Source: Flavisolibacter sp.
Lineage (GTDB): Bacteria; Bacteroidota; Bacteroidia; Chitinophagales; Chitinophagaceae
Assembly (NCBI GenBank): GCA_017745135.1
Contig: JAGIAB010000184.1
Span: forward strand, 1 to 6,375
DNA: 6,375 nt
Reading direction: 5' to 3'
The position numbers and the translations under genes are program-made. A model generated the notes under the pieces. That model was not told where the DNA came from and searched no databases. It worked only from the letters and a program-made list of their open reading frames with translations. Positions 1 through 5,060 of the stretch are shown piece after piece. Numbering within the stretch: position 1 is the stretch's first letter; every line of letters begins with the position of its first letter.

Positions 1-48
1 TGAGAGCTTTTTGTTATCGTCAAATAAGCAAGGGCTGTGCATTGGTGG

Positions 49-112
49 CTTCCCCTACCGGGGGAAGTCGGATGGGGGTCATCCTTCCACCAGGAAGGTC
101 GGGATGAGCCGG
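49..112. repeat. Two tandem palindromes with similar tails, downstream of frr
   Basis: The first palindrome is a perfect 7-bp stem (CTTCCCC at 49-55, GGGGAAG at 61-67, 5-base loop). The second is a perfect 6-bp stem (CCTTCC at 83-88, GGAAGG at 93-98, 4-base loop). Each is followed on the + strand by a related G-rich tail: TCGGATGG from 68 and TCGGGATGAG from 99. The block therefore reads as two diverged copies of one hairpin-plus-tail unit. It begins a few bases past the frr stop codon. No T-run follows on the frr strand, so a classical intrinsic terminator is unlikely, although the hairpins could still protect or end the frr transcript. G/C-rich palindromes of this style are common in gaps of Bacteroidota genomes; that is general knowledge, not a search result. 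Confidence 0.6.
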
Positions 113-115
113 GCT

Positions 116-682
116 TTACACCGCCATAATATCCTTTTCCTTACTGGCCAGATGTTTATCTACTAAAGCAATAAAGCGGTTGGTCAATTCCTGAACATCA
201 TTTTCGGCGTCCTTAGCAGCATCTTCGCTTAATCCATTCTTCTGAGCTTTTTTAATGCTTTCAATGGCGTCCCGCCGAATATTGCGTATGGCTACTTTGG
301 CATGCTCGCCTTCACCTTGTGATCTTTTTACAAGGTCTTTTCTGCGTTCTTCAGTTAACGGAGGAAGAAACAAACGGATGAGGACACCGTCATTCTGCGG
401 ATTAATCCCAATATTGGAAGCAATAATGGCTCTTTCAATTGGCTGGAGCATATTTTTTTCCCAAGGCTGAATTGAGATCGTTCTTGCATCCATCACACTG
501 ATATTACCAACCTGGTTAATAGCGGTTGGTGATCCATAATAATCCACCATAATTCCATCAAGCATTTGGGGATTGGCTTTCCCCGCCCTTATTTTAGTTA
601 ATTCGACCTCAAGATGGTTGATCGCTTTTTTCATGGAGTCTTCGGCTAACTCGAGAGTTAAGGCCACATCTTCTGCTGACAT
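116..682 (-). CDS. frr: Ribosome recycling factor
   Basis: This 188-residue protein has the usual length of ribosome recycling factor, the cytoplasmic protein that works with EF-G after termination to split the ribosome from mRNA and deacylated tRNA. Family landmarks run the full length: IRAGKANPQMLDGI at 31-44 followed by V-YYG, INP near 93-95, PPLTEERRKDL at 107-117, and VAIRNIRRDA at 130-139 in the three-helix bundle, including the arginine matching E. coli Arg132 (here R133). The C-terminal helix ends in DKHLASKEKDIM. The ATG at 680-682 gives the standard N-terminus, and a good promoter lies just upstream, so the start is well supported. Upstream on the same strand is the WecA-like gene after a 188-base gap, so frr is probably transcribed separately. 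The usual partners pyrH or tsf are not visible here. No anomaly was seen. Confidence 0.98.
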   Translation of the reverse strand: MSAEDVALTLELAEDSMKKAINHLEVELTKIRAGKANPQMLDGIMVDYYGSPTAINQVGNISVMDARTISIQPWEKNMLQPIERAIIASNIGINPQNDGVLIRLFLPPLTEERRKDLVKRSQGEGEHAKVAIRNIRRDAIESIKKAQKNGLSEDAAKDAENDVQELTNRFIALVDKHLASKEKDIMAV

Positions 683-700
683 AGCTTATCATTTTAGTCG

Positions 701-728
701 CAAATCTAAGTAAATAGCAAATAAGCAA
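701..728 (-). promoter_or_regulatory. Likely frr promoter, Bacteroidota type
   Basis: Read on the minus strand, TAGATTTG (701-708) is an exact match to the Bacteroidota -7 consensus TAnnTTTG. A TTG (726-728) lies 17 bases further upstream as a candidate -33 element, at the short end of the accepted spacing. Transcription would start about 10-15 bases before the frr ATG, leaving a very short leader with no Shine-Dalgarno sequence, which is normal in this phylum. The match is by eye, without a background model. Confidence 0.5.
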
Positions 729-761
729 TTGAGGATTGATAGGGAAAGATTCTTTAAAGCC

Positions 762-788
762 AACCGGTTAGCAATAGAGCAACCAGTT
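762..788. other. Imperfect hairpin between the WecA-like gene and frr
   Basis: AAC at 762-764 pairs with GTT at 786-788, GGTT at 766-769 with AACC at 781-784, and GC at 771-772 with GC at 779-780. There is one C/A mismatch, one bulged base and a six-base loop, giving nine paired positions. It lies past the 3' end of the WecA-like gene and upstream of the frr promoter. On the minus strand it is followed by a mixed stretch with short T groups, not a clean T-run. It may be a weak transcript end; an operator is also possible. The rest of 683-870 shows nothing else I can support. Confidence 0.3.
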
Positions 789-870
789 CTGAATCAAGCT
801 GTTTTAGGAACGCTATTATAAATGCTAATAAGTGCAGGACCTTTAATTTACGATCAGGTTCATGATGCAA

Positions 871-2013
871 TTACTGCTCTGCTACGGCCGCTTCATTTTT
901 TATAGAAACCACCTTGGTAGCCGGTTGAATTGCCGGCTCAGAATTTAAGTGCTGGAATGAACTGGTGATGACCAGTGTAGAAGAAGTTTTTTTCACCAGC
1001 ATCAATATGCCAATAAAAGCTGAGGACGCTGCCAACATGATAAGAAGAAGCCATATCGATCCCAACCCTCTTCCAAAATATGACATAACAATAAAGGTTA
1101 CATTCAAACCAACACAGCTAACCGTAACTGTTCTATGGCTTAATCCGCGGTCAAGTAAAAGATGGTGAATGTGGTTTCGGTCCGGAACAAACGGAGATTT
1201 ACCCTTAGCTATGCGAATGCTAAACACCCGTAATGTATCGAACAAAGGAACTACAAGAATTGAAAAACCAACTGCTACCACCGACTCTATCGGAACAAGA
1301 GCACCGGGAGCATCAGCAACTGAAATAAATTTAATGACCAAAATTGCGTTCACCAACCCAAGCAATAATGATCCTGAATCGCCCATAAATATTTTAGCAG
1401 GATTAAAATTAAAAACCAAAAATGCTAAAAGGCTTCCGGCCATCCCAAACGCCAGCAGGGAATATACCTGCATTTCGGCCATAAAGAAATAGGCACCGAA
1501 AATGGAAGTAGCTAACACTCCCAAACTTCCAGCTAATCCATCCACCCCATCAATAAGATTATAGGCGTTTACTATAACTATAATAGTGATGTAGGAAAGC
1601 AAATAACTCACGGGGTCAGGCAACCTTCCTAATCCAAACATTCCATGCATACTATCGATACGTATATCAGCCAAATGAATAAGGATTGCAGCGGCTGCCA
1701 GTTGTCCTAAAAACTTTTTCAATGCGGAAATAATAAGGATATCATCTTTTAATCCCAAAAAAACAACCACTAAAGCGGAAGCAAAAAAATACTGAAGTTC
1801 AGAATTGTACTTGCCGGATATCGTTAACAAACAAGCAAGAAAGAATCCTAAAAAAATTCCCACACCTCCTAAGGATGCTATAGGGCTTGTATGAAGTTTT
1901 CTTGAATCGGGAAGATCAAAAAGCTTTTTTTCCTGGGCTACTCTTATGATGGCAGGTATGGCCAAAAAAGTAATAAAGAAAGCGACCGAGCCTGTCAGTA
2001 TCACATTTAGCAT
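871..2013 (-). CDS. Polyprenyl-phosphate sugar-1-phosphate transferase, WecA/MraY family
   Basis: This 380-residue membrane protein is a member of glycosyltransferase family 4 (MraY/WecA/TagO). These enzymes move a sugar-1-phosphate, usually GlcNAc-1-P, from a UDP-sugar to undecaprenyl phosphate on the inner face of the cytoplasmic membrane, the first step of a lipid-linked glycan. Visible motifs are SLGGVGIFLGF at 47-57, the metal-binding LGLKDD with Asp90-Asp91, NAYNLIDGVDGLAG at 149-162, FNPAKIFMGDSGS at 203-215, and the cytoplasmic DRNHIHHLLLDRG at 278-290. The HIHH form is typical of WecA/TagO enzymes, not MraY itself, so I place it in surface glycan or O-antigen-type synthesis; the exact sugar cannot be told from sequence. 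There are roughly ten or eleven hydrophobic segments, and a polar tail of about 35 residues follows the last one. The ATG at 2011-2013 starts directly at the first membrane helix. It is divergent from transketolase, and no glycan cluster is visible nearby. Confidence 0.93.
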   Translation of the reverse strand: MLNVILTGSVAFFITFLAIPAIIRVAQEKKLFDLPDSRKLHTSPIASLGGVGIFLGFFLACLLTISGKYNSELQYFFASALVVVFLGLKDDILIISALKKFLGQLAAAAILIHLADIRIDSMHGMFGLGRLPDPVSYLLSYITIIVIVNAYNLIDGVDGLAGSLGVLATSIFGAYFFMAEMQVYSLLAFGMAGSLLAFLVFNFNPAKIFMGDSGSLLLGLVNAILVIKFISVADAPGALVPIESVVAVGFSILVVPLFDTLRVFSIRIAKGKSPFVPDRNHIHHLLLDRGLSHRTVTVSCVGLNVTFIVMSYFGRGLGSIWLLLIMLAASSAFIGILMLVKKTSSTLVITSSFQHLNSEPAIQPATKVVSIKNEAAVAEQ

Positions 2014-2109
2014 TCAGCAGGGGATTTGGGGTTGGTTAATTGGTTTCATCCGGTTAATTTTCTTAAGCGGCCTTCAACGGGTACAAACAGCTCGGGTTAT
2101 TCAGGACTA

Positions 2110-2117
2110 CAAATGTA
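2110..2117 (-). promoter_or_regulatory. Possible -7 element for the WecA-like gene
   Basis: On the minus strand this reads TACATTTG, an exact TAnnTTTG match, about 95 bases upstream of the ATG at 2013. No TTG stands at the expected -33 distance; that stretch is plain A/T. If used, the leader would be about 90 bases and would contain two copies of an eight-base direct repeat (GGTTAATT on the + strand, 2034-2041 and 2052-2059). Confidence 0.35.
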
Positions 2118-2151
2118 ATAAGTTAGAAATACATTTTCTTAAATAAAAAGG

Positions 2152-2165
2152 TTGCACATTTGCAA
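2152..2165 (+). promoter_or_regulatory. Possible transketolase promoter core with small inverted repeat
   Basis: TTGCA and TGCAA face each other across four bases (2152-2165). Inside lies CACATTTG (2155-2162), one mismatch from the Bacteroidota -7 consensus TAnnTTTG. No convincing -33 TTG is seen upstream. The element sits about 60 bases before the chosen ATG at 2224. If it is the promoter, the TTG at 2152 and probably the ATG at 2173 cannot be translation starts. Confidence 0.3.
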
Positions 2166-2223
2166 CACTAAAATGGGTCTGGACTTTTACTTTCAAAAAA
2201 GTTTAAAGAACAACAAAATTTTT

Positions 2224-3060
2224 ATGCCAGCACTTGTTGAAATCGCATCACAGATAAGAAGGGATTGTTTGCGAATGGTTCATAGTGCGCAGAGCGGCCA
2301 CCCCGGCGGCTCCTTAGGTTGCGCCGATTTTTTTACAGCACTGTTCTTTAAAATCATGAAGCATACACCTCACCCTTTTGATATGGATGCAAAAGAGCAG
2401 GATGTCTTTTTTTTATCTAACGGCCATATATCACCTGTTTTTTACGCTTCACTGGCCCGTTCAGGTTATTTTGATATAAGTGAGTTGGCAACGTTTAGAA
2501 AAATTGATTCAAGATTACAAGGGCACCCGACAACTCATGAAGGATTGCCTGGCGTACGCGTAGCTTCAGGCTCTCTGGGACAAGGAATGAGTGTAGCCAT
2601 CGGTGCTGCGCTTGCCAAAAAACTGAACAACGATAACCATGTGGTCTATTCTCTACATGGCGATGGGGAATTGCAGGAAGGCCAAAATTGGGAAGCCATC
2701 ATGTTTGCGCCTAACCATAACGTTGATAATTTGATTTCCACGGTTGACTGGAACGGTCAACAAATTGACGGTCCTACTTATAAAATAAACGATCTGGGCA
2801 ACATTCGCGAAAAGTTTGATGCTTTTGGATGGCATACTCTTGAAATGAATGGCAACGATATGGACGAAGTGCTTCACACATTAACCGAAGCCAGATCATT
2901 GGTTGGAAAAGGAAAACCCATTGCCATCATCATGAGAACGATTATGGGCAAAGGCGTTGACTTTATGGAAAACGACCATAACTGGCACGGCGTTGCACCT
3001 AACGATGATCAATTGAAAAAAGCATTGGAGCAATTGCCGGAGACTTTGGGAGATTATTGA
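2224..3060 (+). CDS. tkt: Transketolase, N-terminal (thiamine diphosphate-binding) subunit
   Basis: This is the N-terminal half of transketolase as a separate 278-residue protein, a split form common in Bacteroidota. With a C-terminal partner it moves two-carbon units between sugar phosphates in the non-oxidative pentose phosphate pathway, in the cytoplasm. Visible motifs are SGHPGGSLG at 24-32, LSNGHISP at 64-71, the substrate-loop GHPTT at 100-104, GSLGQG at 116-121, and the thiamine diphosphate/Mg motif GDGE at 146-149, closed by DWNGQQIDG at 175-183 (Asp147 and Asn177 as expected metal ligands). The frame is open from a TTG at 2152, but the first 24 residues so gained look like translated leader, and the family usually begins close to MPALVEIASQIRRD, so I chose the ATG at 2224. 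No Shine-Dalgarno sequence is seen; the leader is A-rich. The C-terminal half, usually the next gene, is not in this window: the next gene is convergent. Confidence 0.95.
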   Translation: MPALVEIASQIRRDCLRMVHSAQSGHPGGSLGCADFFTALFFKIMKHTPHPFDMDAKEQDVFFLSNGHISPVFYASLARSGYFDISELATFRKIDSRLQGHPTTHEGLPGVRVASGSLGQGMSVAIGAALAKKLNNDNHVVYSLHGDGELQEGQNWEAIMFAPNHNVDNLISTVDWNGQQIDGPTYKINDLGNIREKFDAFGWHTLEMNGNDMDEVLHTLTEARSLVGKGKPIAIIMRTIMGKGVDFMENDHNWHGVAPNDDQLKKALEQLPETLGDY

Positions 3061-3068
3061 ATTATAAG

Positions 3069-3134
3069 TTTACTCACTTCAAGTAAAGCCGTTTCTTCTG
3101 ACTTCGGACCTCCGACTTCCGATATCTTTTCTTT
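3069..3134 (+). terminator. Weak transcript-end candidates after transketolase
   Basis: Two small hairpins follow the stop codon. TTTACT (3069-3074) pairs with AGTAAA (3082-3087) over a 7-base loop. TCGGA (3104-3108) pairs with TCCGA (3118-3122) and is followed by a T-rich run, TATCTTTTCTTT. Both stems are short, so this is a weak intrinsic terminator at best. The second hairpin overlaps the seven-base repeat patch and may simply reflect it. Confidence 0.25.
3096..3122 (-). repeat. Degenerate seven-base tandem repeat patch
   Basis: On the + strand GACTTCG, GACCTCC and GACTTCC follow each other from 3100 in strict seven-base phase, with a weaker fourth unit starting GAT. Read on the minus strand the same patch gives AGTCGGA then GGTCCGA then AGTCAGA. 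This is nearly the phrase that opens the larger repeat block at 3608-3659 (AGTCTAA then GGTCCAA), in the same orientation. It lies in the gap between two convergent genes and codes for nothing that I can see. Confidence 0.5.
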
Positions 3135-3148
3135 AAAAACTATCAAAT

Positions 3149-3201
3149 AAAAAAACCTCTCGGCCTATTCCAATAGCTGTCAGGGCCCTTCAGGGAGACA
3201 G
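3149..3201 (-). terminator. Possible terminator of the nuoN/133-residue gene transcript
   Basis: On the minus strand, directly after the stop codon at 3206-3208, CTGTC (3197-3201) pairs with GACAG (3177-3181). Inside, CCCT faces AGGG in a compact, imperfect stem. About 21 bases later comes a run of seven T (3149-3155 read on the minus strand), preceded by a G/C-rich stretch with a small CTAT/ATAG stem. The hairpin and T-run are further apart than in a textbook intrinsic terminator, so the call is tentative, but the position fits the end of the nuo transcript. Confidence 0.35.
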
Positions 3202-3205
3202 GAGA

Positions 3206-3607
3206 TTACTTATCAAAATACGGCACCTCATCATGAGACACCTCTTCCTTCTGTTGCCAGTAAGCTAATGTTACCACATGCTTATCCGGTGTGCGGAGTG
3301 ATCTTCCAAAAATGGCATTGATTGGATTGAACGTAATATCTGTAACACCAACCGTAAATGTTTCAGGAGCAGGCGGAGGAGGCGGTGGTGCAGGTTGCTC
3401 TGTTTGTGCTTCGCCGTTAGCAGGTGCAGCAGGCTTTGGAGCCTGGGCTGCTTTGGGAGCAGGCGAGGCAGCAACTACAACTTCATATCCATTGAACTGG
3501 AGTAAATTTTTTAAGAACTCAACTCGTTGGGGAGAAACATTTTTTTCAACGATGGCACATTTAATACCATTCAGTTCTTCAAATTCGTGATTTTTATTGA
3601 TAGCCAT
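3206..3607 (-). CDS. Unrecognised 133-residue protein with proline-rich linker, behind nuoN
   Basis: I do not assign a function. Three parts can be seen. Residues 1-48 form a compact block (strand GIKCAIVEKNV, helix SPQRVEFLKNLLQFNGYE, strand VVVA), a small beta-alpha-beta pattern. Residues 49-82 are a low-complexity Ala/Pro linker containing six prolines in a row at 74-79. Residues 83-133 are a second ordered block with FTVGVTDITFNPINAIFGR, LRTPDKHVVTLAYWQQK and a final VPYFDK. There is no signal peptide or membrane segment, so a cytoplasmic protein is likely, and a single cysteine stands at 17. The ordered ends with a soft linker, and the shadow frames being no better, argue for a real gene. 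It follows nuoN by 52 bases with no promoter seen, so it is probably co-transcribed with complex I genes. A role in complex I assembly is only a guess from position. Confidence 0.8.
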   Translation of the reverse strand: MAINKNHEFEELNGIKCAIVEKNVSPQRVEFLKNLLQFNGYEVVVAASPAPKAAQAPKPAAPANGEAQTEQPAPPPPPPAPETFTVGVTDITFNPINAIFGRSLRTPDKHVVTLAYWQQKEEVSHDEVPYFDK

Positions 3608-3659
3608 AAGAGTTTGGGGTTGGAGTTTAGAGTTGAGGGTTTGTCTTGGACCTTAGACT
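3608..3659 (-). repeat. Seven consecutive degenerate seven-base repeats filling the nuoN-downstream gap
   Basis: Read on the minus strand from the base after the nuoN stop codon, 49 of the 52 gap bases divide into seven consecutive seven-base units. They begin AGTCTAA and GGTCCAA; the fourth to sixth are CCTCAAC, TCTAAAC and TCCAACC. Three bases (CTT) remain before the ATG of the next gene. The units are diverged but keep a YC-AAC core. The first unit overlaps an 11-base palindrome across the nuoN stop codon (TTAGA C TCTAA, + strand 3653-3663). No promoter motif is visible in the gap. Confidence 0.6.
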
Positions 3660-5054
3660 CTAAACCAATCTTGAAATGTATTCGTAAATCCAGCTCACCA
3701 AGCCAACCAGCACAATACCTGCTGCGCAAATCGTTAATCCAAAATTCACGGCACGGTTGCCTTTGATTCTTTCAATGGGTTGTTCGTTTTTGTCCATGAA
3801 CATTGCCCGAACCACTCTCAGATAATAGTAAAGCGAAACGATCAGGTTCAAAGCTACCATAGTAATGAACCAATAGTTGCCTTTGGTTGCGCCAGCCGTT
3901 ATCAAAAACAATTTACCAAAGAAACCCGCCGTTGGTGGAATACCAGCTAATGAAAACAGGGCAAGAGCTAACATCCAACATAAGAAAGGATTGGTTTGAT
4001 ACAAGCCTTTGTAATCATCAATATTTTCTTTTCCTGTTTTCTCTGAAATTACAGAAGCCACACCAAAAGCAGCAAGGTTGGAGAAAACATAAATCAAAAC
4101 AAAATAAATTACAGAAGTACTTCCAACCGCGGCATTGCTACTCATACCTACCAGGATGAAACCCACTTGTGCAATAGAAGAAAAAGCCAAAAAGCGTTTG
4201 ATGTTTTGCTGACGTAATGCAAACAAATTACCAATGATCATTGTTGCCAACGCAAGAATAACGATCATGTTGTACCACACGCCACTTAATGGTTGAAATA
4301 CTTTGTATAAGGCCGTTAAGAAAATGAATGCAATAGCTCCTTTTGATACAACCGATAAAAAGGATGTTACTGCAATTGGAGAACCTTCATACACATCGGC
4401 GGTCCACAAATGAAAAGGAACTACTGAAAGTTTGAAAGCAAATGCAGAAACCACGAATACAAATGCCAGTATTTGTAGCGGTGCAGAATTTAATGCCTGT
4501 GGTAATTCAGAAAAACTGATTGTTCCGGTTGCTCCATAAACCAGCGAAATTCCGAACAACAAAATGCCTGATGAAAACGCAGAAGATAAGATCATCTTCA
4601 TGGCAGCCTCGGAAGAAATTCTTTTCTCCAGGTCAAAGTTGGCTAATGCAGCAACAGGAATGGTTGCCAGTTCCAGCCCCAAATAAAACATCAACAAATT
4701 TCCGCTGGAGATCATGAAGAACATTCCTAATTGTGCGGATAAAAGCAAAACAAAAAATTCAGCAAGATGAGGCGTCTTTTTTAACCAGTCAGCACACAAC
4801 AATGAAATCAGGAAAGTTGCAATGCTCAAAATGTTTTTCTGAAACGCAATAACCGCATTGGTATAAAACATTCCGCTGAAAACACTTCCTTCTTTTGTAA
4901 ACAGGAATCCAACCACCACGTTTATAAACAGCAACACCTGTATCAATGTCAATAGTGAATCATTCTTCATCCCTTTGCCGATCTTGATGAACAGCAAAAG
5001 AAAGATGACAACAGCAACCCACAATTCGTTCTTCAATAACAAAACAGATTCCAT
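3660..5054 (-). CDS. nuoN: NADH-quinone oxidoreductase subunit N
   Basis: This 464-residue, 14-helix-type membrane protein is complex I subunit N, one of three antiporter-like subunits that carry protons across the cytoplasmic membrane. The proton-channel residues known from E. coli NuoN are in place: Glu128 in YLGLELATIP (E. coli Glu133), Lys208 in AFKLSVVPFHLWTADVYEG (Lys217), Lys238 in SVVSKGAIAF (Lys247) and Lys381 in PPTAGFFGKLFL (Lys395). KRFLAFSSIAQVGF at 286-299 and SLYYYLRVVRAMF at 407-419 are further family signatures. The length is slightly below that of E. coli (485), normal for the family. The ATG at 5052-5054 lies six bases after the nuoM stop, so the two are surely in one operon and may be translationally coupled. 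The TAG stop merges into a repeat patch. This is probably the last nuo gene. Confidence 0.97.
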   Translation of the reverse strand: MESVLLLKNELWVAVVIFLLLFIKIGKGMKNDSLLTLIQVLLFINVVVGFLFTKEGSVFSGMFYTNAVIAFQKNILSIATFLISLLCADWLKKTPHLAEFFVLLLSAQLGMFFMISSGNLLMFYLGLELATIPVAALANFDLEKRISSEAAMKMILSSAFSSGILLFGISLVYGATGTISFSELPQALNSAPLQILAFVFVVSAFAFKLSVVPFHLWTADVYEGSPIAVTSFLSVVSKGAIAFIFLTALYKVFQPLSGVWYNMIVILALATMIIGNLFALRQQNIKRFLAFSSIAQVGFILVGMSSNAAVGSTSVIYFVLIYVFSNLAAFGVASVISEKTGKENIDDYKGLYQTNPFLCWMLALALFSLAGIPPTAGFFGKLFLITAGATKGNYWFITMVALNLIVSLYYYLRVVRAMFMDKNEQPIERIKGNRAVNFGLTICAAGIVLVGLVSWIYEYISRLV

Positions 5055-5060
5055 ACAATA

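Noticed and set aside
21..31. CAAATAAGCAA at 21-31, repeated at 718-728, flanking frr
   Set aside because: An 11-base match in an A/T-rich word is expected by chance in a window of this size; no insertion boundary or other shared flank supports an attachment-site pair.
1169..1492. 107-residue open frame on the + strand
   Set aside because: It is antisense to the core of the WecA-like gene, whose catalytic motifs occupy the other strand; it has no protein-like features of its own.
2152..2223. TTG start giving a 302-residue transketolase half
   Set aside because: The added residues do not look like the family N-terminus, the stretch is A/T-rich leader, and it overlaps a likely promoter element.
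3271..3474. Second minus-strand frame rich in Leu, His and Arg inside the 133-residue gene
   Set aside because: Its composition is that of a shifted reading of the Ala/Pro linker; it has no start support and no recognisable motif.
3291..3590. Open frame on the + strand with a glycine-rich run
   Set aside because: It is the antisense of the proline-rich linker of the 133-residue gene; the glycine run is just the complement of proline codons, and no domain is visible.
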